This document shows positions 1-10,075 of a stretch of DNA of 24,986 bases, one piece after another (the first letter of the stretch is position 1; every line of letters begins with the position of its first letter). The stretch is from Chara braunii (taxonomy: Eukaryota; Streptophyta; Charophyceae; Charales; Characeae), in the NCBI GenBank assembly GCA_003427395.1, contig BFEA01000321.1, positions 92,948 through 117,933 of the forward strand, read 5' to 3'. Position numbers and translations under genes: made by a program. Below the pieces are notes generated by a model. That model was not told the origin of the DNA. It saw nothing but the letters and a program-made list of their open reading frames with translations, and ran no database searches.

Positions 1-77
<77 letters not shown>

Positions 78-101
78 GAGAGACGGAGAGAGAGAGAGAG
101 G
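1..101. repeat. (AG)n microsatellite
   Basis: An almost pure AG dinucleotide run begins at the window edge and is interrupted only by a few AAAG and ACGG variants between 66 and 85. It probably continues beyond the window. There is no coding potential. Confidence 0.97.
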
Positions 102-619
102 GCAACTAGCATCACGTCCAGGTGGCACATCGACGCCGTGCGGCCGCGGCCGCCCGCTGCTGGTCCGCTCGCTGCTGCGCTATGCTGCGCTCCTGCTTCA
201 GCCCCTGCGCTAAGTTTAGCGCATCAAACAATGCATTAGCACTGACCATGCCGTGCCGGTAGAGTTCCGGTAGGCCGATCCCTCTACTGAGGCGGATACC
301 GGTACTTATACCGGTGGGCAATGGTCTGGCCTCAATGCTGCGAGGCCAGGCCAGACCCTGGACCGTCCAAATGGACGGTTCAGCCTCAATCGGCGGGCGA
401 CAGCTTCAAGAGCGCCGCCAGGCCCAAACGAAGTGTCGTTTAGGCCTACCCGATGGGTGATAGTCCAAAATCAGGCCTTTAGGGCCTGTAACCCCAAAGG
501 TCGGGCCTTTAGGCCCTGGTGTGTCCCTCCGGCCCTAAGTCGGGTCCGGCAGGACCCGTGTGAGTCGAAGATGTAACACCGTAGCAGCCACATCTATGCT
601 CAAGCCTCCAACGAGGGAA
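102..619. other. Non-coding flank left of the LTR element
   Basis: No credible gene is present; the short open frames lack any family resemblance. The stretch is GC-rich, contains NotI-like palindromic GCGGCCGC sequence near 140, and holds five short perfect or near-perfect hairpins between 323 and 558 that are listed separately. The last bases (616-619, GGAA) abut the start of the 5' LTR. Confidence 0.6.
323..558. repeat. Cluster of five short inverted repeats
   Basis: Five hairpins lie in 236 bases: 323-357 (GGTCTGG and GGCCTC arms, with a one-base bulge), 362-379 (ACCGTCCA/TGGACGGT), 472-488 (CAGGCC/GGCCTG), 503-516 (GGGCCT/AGGCCC) and 541-558 (CGGGTCC/GGACCCG). Stems are 6-8 bp except the first, which is longer. 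The third and fourth share the core GGCCTTTAGG and look like diverged copies. No coding frame covers them. They could be the remnant of a fold-back element or part of a structured repeat; I cannot assign a family. Confidence 0.6.
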
Positions 620-3288
620 TGTGACGAGCCACTTCCCGACCCCGTGTTATCTTTCGTACCCCTTGACTCAATACCCCCTTTTGTATCATACCGACCCCAC
701 AAAACCCCCGTCGCTTTTCTCGATTTCAGGCGCCTTGTTTGCGCCCACATTTTCGAAAGTTCTTGGAATTTTGATTTTTGTAATTCGGAAAATGCATGGG
801 AAATTACACGCTCCTTAGCGAGCGCACTGGGAATCGGGCTCGACAGTTAGGAATTACAGAATAAGCAGATCCCGACGTATTTTTTTCCTTGCATGAATGT
901 TCTCGGTCACATCGGGGAAAACTTTAGGAATTTTGTGAGAATACAGACAGGCATAGGAATTTTTTCTCCCGCGTCGATTTGCGCGCGCGGATATGGCGAT
1001 TTCAATTTTTGAACTGGTGTAGGACATAGGGAAGCTGTAACTGTTTTGGTGTCTTTTTCTCCTGTTGTCGGCGCCGCACATGCGAGCTTCCTCCTCCTTA
1101 TTTCCCGCGTCCTTCTTCCCCCGTGCTCTCTTCTCTTTCTCTCCCTTCTCCCTCCTCTTCTTCTCCTACCGCAACTGTTTTTCCCTCGCTCTCCTCTGCT
1201 TTTTGCGCGCCTGTTTCCCTTTCTTGATCATCTGAATCTTGGACCCGTCTCGCGCTGTTTTTCTCGCCTCGTTCATCCTAGCTCTTCAACCTTGGCTCAC
1301 GAAGCCCGGTTGATCCTCCGATCATCCCGGCTCACCAATCAGACGCGTTGAGTAAGAGGATCTTCCTATTGCGCGACGAATCTGATTGGCCGACTATCGG
1401 GTTCCGAAGGATCAACATGGCTTCCCTTGAGCACCTTTCGCTGAACCTTCTCCCCTTACACCTCGATCTCCCCTCTGTCTCCTCCCCCACCTATCTCCTT
1501 TGTCGCAACTATAAATTCTGCAAGCGCGCCCGCAAATCTGTCTTACGTTTTCCACTCGCAAGCCAGCTTCCGGGAAGCAGTGGCTAGGTGATGCACTTGG
1601 TGCGAGTTGAAAAGTCCTGTCAGGCTGACTGTAGGCTGGCCGGCTGCGCGCTTGATCGCCACGACGGACTGTGGGATCCGGGTAAGCCGAGTCGAGTCTG
1701 CGTCAGCGGGGTGACGATCGCAGTGGCGGAGGTTAGCACGCGATGGCCAGGATCGTCCGTGCGGGTATGAGGATCTGTAATTGGAGTTGGGTGGATGATT
1801 GGCCTGGGGCCATATTGGAATTTCACGGCGAATGCGCCTTCATGGTTGCATATCAATTCTTTTTGGTATGAGTTCACGACTGCGAAGCCGAATGTTTCCT
1901 TGTCAGATTCGGGTGTCTCCTCTCTCGACCTTCCTCGTGTATCTCTCCTATTTCTCTCTCTCTCTGAGTTGAATGATGATGTGTTACGAGTTTGTCTGAC
2001 TGAAGTAAATTCTTGTAATTTCATGCGAAGCAGAACTTCTTCCGGAACTCTTCCATTAGTTTCCTGGGTAGTCCCCTGATGCAAAAGAACCCAACCATCT
2101 TGTCTTGTGAACGGTGGATGCGTGTGTACAATCCCCCGATCTACTTCTGTCGTGTGTATCGTTGTCATTTTCGCACCTTCCACAGTGGATGTATAGATAG
2201 AGATGCTTGTATTTTCGCACTGCTTAGACATAGATCTTAACAGGACTTTGTTCGAAAATGTAAGAGTGTTTAGATCTGTCGTCCTGAATGCACTGCGCAT
2301 GCCATCTGCCTTATGCTGCATGACATCTGCAGACACTTTAGGAGGCAGCCTCGTGTTTTTTTTTTGTTGATCTTGTCTGCTGAAACTGAGTCGCGGGTTG
2401 ATCCCTCGTAACTCCAACCCGATTAACGCATGGGTGCTTCCCTCGTAGGAAAATACTCGTTAGCTCTTTTTCGATTGTGCTTTTTGATGACGTCTCGAGG
2501 GCTTTTGCACACTCCTTTTGATTGATTGATATGTGGACTGACGGTCGTCCCTCGATCGGGCGCTAACCTCCTGTATCTCCCTCGTCAACGCGCCCCTTCC
2601 CTTATAACGAGGAAAGGACACGTGTTTGCGAGTGGGACGTACGAGAAGCCGTCGCACGGATCGGCGGACGATATTACTTCCCTCCCAAAAATCGTTGTTC
2701 TGGATTCGTGGACGCGGACTTTGTTATAATGGATACGCATTTCCCGCCTTACTCATTGCTGTTGCTATTTAATTAGTTGATCGTCATTCCATGGACGGCA
2801 GTGGCGCCCTTTTGGCCTCGAACCCTGTGCACTGAGTGCCAGCGTTTCGATCGCTACGAGTCGAAGGGCTTCCACTATCGGATACGAAGTGAAGACGAGC
2901 ACAAGGAAAGAGCCACGCGGTTGAGACCATCCACGTCGGACTCGAAACTGACCAATGAGCGACGTAGGGACTTGATACGAAAACGGGACACGCGGAGTGT
3001 ACCGAAGCACTTCCACTCTAAATGAAGATCCATAGCGCGGTGGGAAGCTCAACAATACTTTTTGGATTGAATTTGGATTTTTCTCTTTTCGCGCCGTGTC
3101 CGCGCGCGCGTTCTGCGACGCGCGAAAACAACCGACTTACTTCATCGGGCCAACACAGGGGATCTCAGTTCTGTTTGTGTCCCCACACTCAATTTTCCAA
3201 AAATCCTTGACACACCCCATCTTGCTTTTCCGGGCCTTCATTCCGCACCTTTAGCACTTCGAACGAAAGATGGCACAGGGCGTGAGGT
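620..3288 (+). repeat. 5' LTR of the gypsy element
   Basis: This is a direct repeat of 11931-14604. Five 60-base samples along its length gave 12 mismatches in 300, mostly transitions. The repeat starts TGTGACG. A CT-rich stretch (about 1087-1175) precedes a TATAAAT box at 1510. At 2.67 kb it is long for a gypsy LTR. Open frames inside it, including a 265-codon antisense frame at 1620-2417, are not preserved in the 3' LTR and are not genes. The PBS begins directly after the last shared bases. Confidence 0.93.
1510..1516 (+). promoter_or_regulatory. Probable TATA box of the 5' LTR
   Basis: TATAAAT lies in the context CAACTATAAATTC, about 890 bases into the LTR and downstream of a pyrimidine-rich tract. 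The same heptamer is kept at 12822-12828 in the 3' LTR. It is a good candidate for the start of the genomic transcript, but no start site is proven from sequence. Confidence 0.5.
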
Positions 3289-3386
3289 TGGTATCGGAGA
3301 TGACACGTGTCGGTTCTGATGATAGTAAGTCAAACTGGCGAGAGGTAGAAAAAGTCCTCAACCTGCTCGTCGAGATCGCCCAGTGA
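3270..3386 (+). other. Short leader frame crossing LTR end and PBS
   Basis: An ATG at 3270 opens a 38-codon frame that runs through the end of the LTR and the PBS and stops at TGA 3384-3386. It could be the original gag start, with gag then broken downstream, or an upstream ORF. The matching triplet in the 3' LTR (14585-14587) is ACG, so the ATG is not conserved between the two LTRs of this copy. Confidence 0.3.
3289..3301 (+). other. Primer binding site (initiator tRNA-Met type)
   Basis: The bases TGGTATCGGAGAT match 10 of 13 positions of TGGTATCAGAGCC, the complement of the 3' end of plant initiator tRNA-Met that primes many plant LTR elements. It sits directly at the end of the LTR homology, where a PBS is expected, and supports placing the LTR end at about 3288. 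Confidence 0.7.
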
Positions 3387-3438
3387 CCAGATTTAGATCT
3401 GGTGCGGCTAGACAGGCTATGCCAATGGGCGACGGTAA

Positions 3439-4894
3439 CGTAGCTCCACCAGGGTGATTGTTAGTATTCTCGCCACTTTTCCTTTCTTTCCTAATCACAC
3501 CCACCCCGAAGCTTGGTTGGAAGTCGTTGAAGCTCAAGGATATAGCGAGGGAGATCTTCCTCGCGTCATGGCCTTGTTGCTTCGCAATACGGCACAAGAT
3601 TAATTTAGGAAACACACGTGGGTAGATTGGAATACCTTCAAGCAAGCCTTCTTGGCCAGATTTGATACGGTCAGCGAAGATGCCGCCTGATATGTGCTCA
3701 AGTCTCGACCGCAAGGACCAATGGAATTGCTGCCTGACTTCTTGGATCGATTCCAAACTTCGAGATGAAAAGTCCGCCCGAGATTTGTTCATCGATCATC
3801 TACGAAATCCAACGTTAAAAGGTAAGCTGCAGAAAAAGGTCCCCCCTAAAACGCACAAGCTATCCGCTATCGTCACTAAAGCACTTGAGTTAGACCTTAC
3901 GGATACAAAGAAGTATATCAGTGAGGGAGACGAAGACATTACAGACACGATTCAGGATGTAGCGGCTAAAAGACGGTCGTGGTTACGAGCGGTAGAACGA
4001 TTCTATCCCCGGCCTGATCATGACCTTCCCGAAGGGGCTGCCTCTGATATCCCGTCAGTTCCTTCTCCCCCTCCCCCATCCCTCTCAATGAACCAACAGG
4101 TAGGGACTGTTTAACCCAGAAGCTCCCAAGATTCCTCCCCTATGGCCATAACAAACATGCACTTGGCACAAATGATCCATACAAGTACCACCAAACAATC
4201 TGAATGAATGAGCAATCTGGTCCAGATGCAGGCGGCTCACATAGATCGAATGGAACAGATAATGAGCAAACTAATTAAGCCCAACCCGGCTCCTGCTCGA
4301 CCTGTCCCTGCACCGTTCCCACTCTTGCCCGCTCCGCCTGCACCTCGGCACGCACCGCAGTTCCCTCACGCAGCCAACCTGGCAGGGAAAGTCGAGTGTT
4401 ACAATTGCAAATAGCCCGGGTATTTTGCCCGGGACTGCCCGCAGCCAAAACGAAATCAGCCCCCACCTGGCGCAACCCTCGTAGCTCTGAATCAAGGACG
4501 AGTGGCCGCACTAATGGATACGGCTCGAAATGAGGAGATCATCGCATACGCCCCTGAGCAACGTTCCCCCTCAACGGCAGTAGCATCAACCTCGGGGACT
4601 TCTTCTTTCGAAGCTGCTGACGTGGTTGATCCGGTCGAATACCTTCATCTCGCCGGCATGATCGGAGCCATCCGACCAGCCCAGGACAATCTTGAATGGG
4701 TCGAACGCGAATCTAACCCCGGACCACAGTTTCGGACGAGAGAAATTGATGTACTTCGAACGCTTAAGCAACTGGATATTCACGTTTCGATCCCAGTAGG
4801 GCATTCGCTCACCATATCCGAAGCAGCGAATGACAAGCTGCTGCAACAATGTCAGAAGAATCAAAAACGCTTTACATACTAACGCATATAACGA
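3439..4894 (+). pseudogene. Decayed gag (capsid and nucleocapsid)
   Basis: Gag would form the virus-like particle and package element RNA. In frame 1 (3439 to about 3755) the capsid-like segment reads ...HPEAWLEVVEAQGY... and ...WNTFKQAFLARFD..., the W/F-rich pattern of Ty3/gypsy Gag, interrupted by stops at 3601 and 3688. Near 3755 the reading moves to frame 2, where the charged C-terminal half continues (KLRDEKSARDLFIDHLRNP at about 3752-3810). Stops follow at 4112, 4205, 4412, 4880 and 4889. A Pro/Ala-rich linker leads to a CCHC knuckle at about 4397-4438 (CYNCK, stop, PGYFARDC) in which the zinc-binding His is Tyr and a stop sits in the middle. Frame 2 runs on into protease, so Gag and Pol were probably one polyprotein. 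All lesions argue for a pseudogene. Confidence 0.8.
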
Positions 4895-5926
4895 ATGTTG
4901 AAAAAGAAGAAGCAAGAAGAAGCGGAGAATGTTGCCTCGCTTGAACCCGAAGTTGGTGAACCCGAAGCAGCGCGAGTAGCTGCAATTTCTCTAGCTGAGA
5001 AAGATCACTTCGTGCGAGCTCGACCTGTGTTGTGGAAAAGTGTGGAATGTGATTGTGAAGTATGGGGCAAACCTTTTAATGCTCTCATCGATACCGGCTC
5101 GTCTGCGGTCGCTATATCATTAGACACGGTACAAAGAACGGGACGACTCAACTCGATTCTCCCTCAATCTGGCAAGGACCACTACGTCTCTGCCGATGAG
5201 GAAGCAATGAATATTGTAGGAGTCGTCAAGAATGTGGCCGTGAAAGTTGGACGAGTACACGTCCTCGTTAACGCTCTGGTCATAGATGTGCACTCATATT
5301 CGGTATTGTTAGGACTACCTTGGGCAATGGCGGTAGGTGCCCGCATGCATTTCGATTCCAAACAGTTGGTGCTCACACAAACCGGAGGAAAGCCTCAGAC
5401 AGTTCCGTTGCGGATTTCAACCCGAACAGTAAAAAGGAATCCTAATCCTGCTCGGATAGGAATGATTCAAGGTCAAGATCACGAGGAATTTTCATCCCCG
5501 GATAACAGTAGCGGATTCGAAGAACATGAGTGCGAGGAAGAGATGCCTAGCGAGAGTGAATGGAAACACTTGGTCGAACTTTTCGAGCACGAAACCCCCG
5601 AGGAATTTCGGATGGTTCCCAGAGCCGCCCAAACCTTCCACTTGAGTCTGGAAGACAACACATTCGTGACTATGGTAACCCAGGCCAGTCCTTCGACCTT
5701 TCTCGGGGAACCCATCTTGCAAATATATGACCTGGCAGACGATTTGGAACCCCCTCGCACCTTGTACGAGGGAACACTTTCCCTTCGAGCACGCTATCAA
5801 CAAGCGAAACAATACCTGGATGTTTCTGTTTCCCCTCCAAGGTCAGTGCTTACGACAGGAGCAACCATCGCTCTGATTAAACAAGGAGTCGAAGCTCCTG
5901 TCGACGATGTGCCTGATCTGATGTAG
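4895..5926 (+). pseudogene. Pol: aspartic protease segment
   Basis: This would be the retroelement aspartic protease that cleaves the Gag-Pol polyprotein. Frame 2 is open for 343 codons. The active-site motif is LIDTGSS at about 5084-5104 (DTGS at 5090-5101), followed by strand-rich sequence and the conserved hydrophobic-Gly segment SVLLGLPWAMAVGA near 5300-5341, which fits the flap and C-terminal part of a retropepsin. The remaining C-terminal part is acidic and of unclear role. The frame follows the gag stop at 4889-4891 without a shift and ends at TAG 5924-5926, after which the same frame continues into RT. The protease domain itself looks intact. Confidence 0.85.
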
Positions 5927-5929
5927 GAA

Positions 5930-6961
5930 ATGACCGATTTAACAGGACTAACAGTGGAAGAAACCACTATTGATTCGGAGACTGACACCGAAGCTAAAGA
6001 GACCGAGATGATTAGCCCCGCTGAATCCCAGATGATTGCGACTGTATTTTCTGTCCACATTAGCAGTTCCATTTTCTCTAGTGTCCATGACCAACGGAAT
6101 CGGCCTGCCGATTGGATCGACATACCCCAAGAGATATCTGATCAACCAACAGTCACCCTACCGAATCACGTTCCCCTGGAATTTAAAAAATCGCTGATTG
6201 ATGTCTTGAATGGGTACGTGGTGGTATTAAGTGTGCGCAATAACGATATCGGACTGTCCAACGTGATTAAACATGCTATCCTTACGGGGGCTCATCCACC
6301 CATTAGCTGCGTTCATTACCCACATTCGCAAGCCCAACGGGCGGCCGTGTTTCAGCGCATCAAGGAATCCGAAGCTAATGGATGGATCGAACCCGCTATA
6401 GGACCGTGGTCGTTTCCTGTGGTAATCGTGCCCGAGAAGGCCGGAGGGATTCGCATATGTATCGATTATCGAAAGTTGAATGATATCACGATCAAAGATG
6501 TGTACCCCCTTCCCCGGATTGATGAGCTGTTGGATGCGATTGGGAGTGCTCGATTTTTCAGTAAGTTTGATGTTCGACATGGGTTTCATCATTTGCTCGT
6601 TCGAGAGGAGGATCGTCCGAAAACGGCGTTTGTGTTGTTCGAAGGCACTTGGCAATGGGTTCGATGTCCAATGGGCATTTGCAATGCCCCTGCAACCTTT
6701 CAGCGAACCATGAACATGGCTTTCCATAACTTCGTGCGGAAAACATGTTTGGCGCAGAGTATCATCAACTATTGCGTGATTGTGTACATGGATGATATTT
6801 TGGTGTATTCGAGTTCCTACGAAGGGCACGTGCAGCACATCGAATGGACGCTGCATGCACTAAGGGATGCCGGTTTCAAGGTGACGCTGGAGAAATGCCA
6901 GTTCTTTCTCACCACGATTTCCTTCTTGGGACACGTGGTGACGGATCAGGGACTCAGATAG
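5930..6961 (+). pseudogene. Pol: Ty3/gypsy reverse transcriptase
   Basis: This would be the RNA-dependent DNA polymerase copying the element's RNA. In frame 2 the RT order is clear: GWIEPAIGPWSFPVVIVPEK (fingers) at about 6388-6447, CIDYRKLND, YPLPRIDELLD, then motif A FSKFDVRHGFHHL (catalytic Asp near 6568), WVRCPMGICNAPATFQRTM at about 6656-6712, motif C YMDD at 6785-6796, and the EKCQFF...FLGHVV thumb segment. About 14 residues (VRKTCLAQSIINYC) are inserted before motif C relative to the usual spacing. The catalytic Asp residues are all present. The frame ends at TAG 6959-6961, but homology continues in the same frame, so the stop is a lesion inside Pol. Confidence 0.93.
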
Positions 6962-7686
6962 GAACCGCAAAAGGTGGCAGCTGTGAGAGACGCGCCTGTA
7001 GCCACGACTATCACGCAAGTTCACGCCTTTCTGGGTCTGGCCTCGTACTACCGAAGATTTATCAAGGGCTTCGCGGCTATTGCAGGTCCCCTCACGAATC
7101 TGCTAAAAAAAGATCAGCCGTTGATCTGGACGCCAAAGTGTGATCAAGCGTTCTCGAAGCTCAAGGCAGCTCTTATTTCGGCTCCAGTCCTTATAAGACC
7201 GGATCCTGCGAAGCCTTTTGTGCTAATCACGGACTGGCAGCCGGAGGCAATCTCAGCGATCTTGGCCCAGGTGGGACCCGGTGGACTCGAATGCGTGGTG
7301 GAATACGCGTCTAAGTCGGTGCCTGCCTGCAAGTGCAATTACGCCGCCCCGACAGGAGAATGCTGTGCGGCTCTATGGGGAATCAGTCACTTTCGAGCCT
7401 ATTTGTATGGGCGGAAGTTCACGCTGGTCACCAATCATGAGCCATTATTAGCCCTGAAGAAATCTAAGGATTACTCGGGCATGATTGGGGATGGGCAACG
7501 GTGCTACAAAGCATGGACTTTGACATTCGTCATCGGAAGCACGAGAGGCACGGGAATGCTAACGGGTTAACACGACTGCACCGACCTGAGAAGGTCCTCA
7601 AGAGCCAGGAGGTCATTCCGTGGAACGAGCCGAAGGAGGAAAACAGACCACGGTACGAACAAGTGGAAATTCTGTCGAAGGAGTGA
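6962..7686 (+). pseudogene. Pol: RT connection and RNase H, inactivated
   Basis: RNase H would remove the RNA strand of the cDNA hybrid. Frame 2 starts with the RT C-terminal signature FLGLASYYRRFIKGF (about 7028-7072), then RNase H: TDW (first Asp), EYASKS, GECC (Glu) and YLYGRKFTLVTNHEPL. In the last, the third catalytic Asp is Asn (codon AAT 7433-7435). A one-base shift near 7490 moves the reading to frame 1, where FDIRHRK and GNANGLTR follow; the fourth catalytic Asp is also Asn (AAC 7561-7563). The frame stops at TGA 7684-7686. Two of four active-site acids are therefore lost. Confidence 0.88.
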
Positions 7687-7752
7687 GTGACATGGAGCTT
7701 CACCCTGCCCTCTTTGCAGCCCTGCTCACTCTCTCTCTCCTCCCCTCTCATC

Positions 7753-8010
7753 ATGGCTACCCCACCGGTCTTCACAACCCCTTCTTCCCCTGCAGATTCG
7801 GACCCTCTCGCCTCCTCAGCCTTCTTCGCCACCCTTCCCGACAAATTCTGCTATTTTTGCACGTGTATTACACGGGTATCTGGGGTGAATTGTCACCCTT
7901 TCCAGACCGGATTCGTTAAATGGGTGAACTGTGCCACGTGTGTCAATCATGCATACGGTGCATGCGTTCGGTACCGAACGAATAATAGGGAATGGAAGTG
8001 CCCTCTCTGG
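7753..8010 (+). pseudogene. PHD-finger-like Cys cluster between RNase H and integrase
   Basis: In frame 1 of Pol, 33 codons after an in-frame ATG (7753), a Cys-rich module reads CYFC (7849-7860), then CATC, then VNHAYGAC, and ends WKCPLW (7993-8010). Spacing and the W-x-C-P end match the C4HC3 plan of a PHD finger, a zinc module that in host proteins often binds histone H3 tails. The His ligand position holds Tyr and the final Cys position holds Trp (TGG 8008-8010), so the copy is degenerate. The 32 residues before it are Ser/Pro/Thr-rich, like a linker. This is not the integrase zinc domain, which follows separately at 8302-8424. A C2H2-like or unrelated Cys motif is the alternative. Confidence 0.55.
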
Positions 8011-9492
8011 ATAACGGACAAAATCCCTACTGAGGCGCGATTCGAGGCTGCCCGAACGGACGACCATGAATATGACGAGAAATACCGACGGGCGGAGGTC
8101 TGGACGGATAAGGTTTTATTAGCTAAATTGGTTGGTTTACCATTGGATCATCTCACTAAGCACGACAGACGTCGGGTCACCGAGAGATCCCGGGATTACC
8201 GATGGATCAACGGTCACCTAGAGAAGCATAAAACTGACGGATTGGGTTTGTGGTTGACGGTTCCTCATCCATTTCAGAGATATCATTGGACCCGATCTGC
8301 TCACGAGGAGAAGGCAGCTCACTTCGCGATACGTGTTACAGAGGCAACCATAGATCATAATCGATGGTTCTGGTCTAATATACGAGACGATGTCAGATAC
8401 GTAGTCGCCAACTGTCTGGTCTGTGCCGCCGATCGTGCCCCAATATGGGGACCAAACACGATAGTACCGGCAGAAGTAGAGCGCCCTTTCCAGCGAGTCA
8501 GTATGGACACGACAGATATCAACGTGCCACCTGGCCCAAACCGTTGCGAATATTCCATCCTTTTAGTTTTAATAGACCATTTTTCCAAATAAATCGAGGT
8601 ATACCCCTGCAAGACCCATAAGGCCGCTGAGATAGCCACGCACATCGATCGGTTTCTCTATACCCACCTAGATATGGAAGAGATCCTAACCGACAATGGG
8701 TCCGAATTCAAAGGCGAGGTAGAGGAATTACTCGCACGACGAGGCATTACGCTTCGGCATACGACACCCCACGTTTCCCAGTCGAACGGATTGGCCGAAA
8801 ACGCCACTCGCATGATTAAGACTGCCCTTCGTAGAAATCTAGCGGCGCGTGACACGCGTCCTTGGCCCGAGATCGTATATCAAATTGTCAGGATTCACAG
8901 GGCCACCCCTCACGAATCCACGGGGTTCACCTCCTTTCAGCTTCGCACCAATAGCCTCTCATGCGTCGATTACCAGGGTAACTCGGAAATTGCCGACGCA
9001 GGGGGTAGAGACACGCGTGCCCCCCTTAAGGCCAAGGCCAAAAGGTACACCGATTTAATGGAAAGGGCCGTCCCGAAGCTAGCCCGAAAGAGACAGAAAA
9101 TGACTGATCTAGCCCACGGAAGGCAAATCCGTAGCTACGAGGCCCGAAATGGAAACGTTGGTCCCCAACATCAATATAAATTAAGGGACCTGGTGCAGGT
9201 ATGTAAATGTGCACGCGACCGGAAACTCGCTCCCAAGTTCTCTCGCTGTTTCCGCGTCGTCGAGCTCGGACCCAACGGTGCTAACACGGTGCGCATCATG
9301 CCCGAGGCCAGCGCCAGCCATAACTCTGTTCCCATCGTCCGACATTATACCTCTTACATTCGTCCCCTCCCTCCCTCTGATCTCCCTCCGTCTCCCTCAT
9401 CTGCTGAAAAAGAGGACGACGACGATCTAGCTCTCGTCTCGCCCTCCCCCTCCTGCTCCCATCTCTCATCTTCTCCCCCGTCCTCGCCGTGA
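8011..9492 (+). pseudogene. Pol: Ty3/gypsy integrase with C-terminal tail
   Basis: Integrase would insert the cDNA into the genome. In frame 1 the N-terminal HHCC zinc domain is complete: His codons 8302 and 8320, Cys codons 8413 and 8422. The DDE core has Asp in SMDTTD (8506), Asp in LTDNGSEF (8692) and Glu in GLAENATR (8797), with 34 residues between the last two, one fewer than the usual 35. TAA at 8590-8592, right after DHFSK, splits the core. The C-terminal domain keeps KLRDLVQV...KLAPKFSRCFRVV, like the GPY/F module, and ends HYTSYIRPL. No chromodomain follows; instead a Ser/Pro/Asp-rich tail runs to TGA 9490-9492. Confidence 0.9.
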
Positions 9493-10075
9493 GTTTCATC
9501 ACGGAGCGAGCCCTTGGCGATCATCTGTTGCAGCCACGTGGCTACATCTCCGAGATCCGGCAAGTTCGTCATCCGCAGCTCAGCCCTGATCTTCGAAGAG
9601 TGGCGCAGTCCTTCTGCACTGAGGGAGTGTGTGTCGCTGCTGCGTTCGGATTCGCCGGGAGTCTGTAGGCAGTGGTATTGGTGGAGCTGGTGGCATTTCA
9701 CCGACGAGCGGCTCCACGGACAAGCCACGTCACCACGGTCGCTGCCTTCAGCGGCGACATCAGCGCGGTCAGCCCACTTCGGCATACTGCGATCTTGACT
9801 TTTTTACGAGAGTGGACGCAACAATTGTCGGTTGAGTGGCATCACGGTCTTGCGCGTCCGGGGAACAATCTAGTCCTGACGTTCAGGACTGACTTCGACG
9901 AGGTCCGTACCTCTTCACGCCAGCCGGCAGTCGCGCTCCCCACCCTCATCCCCTTCCAGCGCCCCCAATGAACCGCGCCGCTCCTCAAGCTCCTCTCTCC
10001 ACCTTTGGTCTCCCCTTTCTTTTCCCCACCTTCTGGCAATCCGATCTCTATCCTCGCCTTTCTTTCCTGCTCTAG
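9493..10075 (+). other. Post-pol region, no single convincing frame
   Basis: All three sense frames are partly open, but none has a recognisable domain. Frame 0 (9672-9971) has a plausible helical stretch (TFLREWTQQLSVEWHHGL) and ends at TGA 9969-9971. Downstream sequence then reads best in frame 2 with a TAG at 10073-10075. This may be the broken N-terminal half of the extra ORF that follows. An antisense frame at 9354-9785 overlaps the pol tail and is more likely a by-product of composition. Confidence 0.4.

Noticed and set aside
323-558. CRISPR-like array
   Set aside because: Hairpins differ in sequence and spacing, there are no uniform repeats or spacers, and the context is eukaryotic.
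1620-2417. 265-codon antisense frame in the 5' LTR
   Set aside because: It is broken in the matching part of the 3' LTR (about 12930-13720), has no recognisable domain, and lies in a composition that favours open frames.
3358-3792. 144-codon minus-strand frame over gag
   Set aside because: The sense strand carries the gag W/F pattern here; the antisense product resembles nothing and overlaps it entirely.
6227-6856. 209-codon minus-strand frame
   Set aside because: It lies wholly opposite the clear reverse transcriptase coding sequence and is its shadow.
8302-8424. Whether the Cys/His residues here belong to the PHD-like finger
   Set aside because: Two His and CxxC with this spacing, directly before the DDE core, are the ordinary integrase HHCC domain.
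9205-9492. Chromodomain after integrase
   Set aside because: After the GPY/F-like segment the sequence is Ser/Pro/Asp-rich with none of the aromatic-cage pattern of a chromodomain.
9354-9785. Minus-strand frame resembling an antisense ORF of Tat-type elements
   Set aside because: It overlaps the integrase tail, is dominated by Glu/Gly/Arg/Ser low complexity from the Ser/Pro-coding sense strand, and has no domain I can name.
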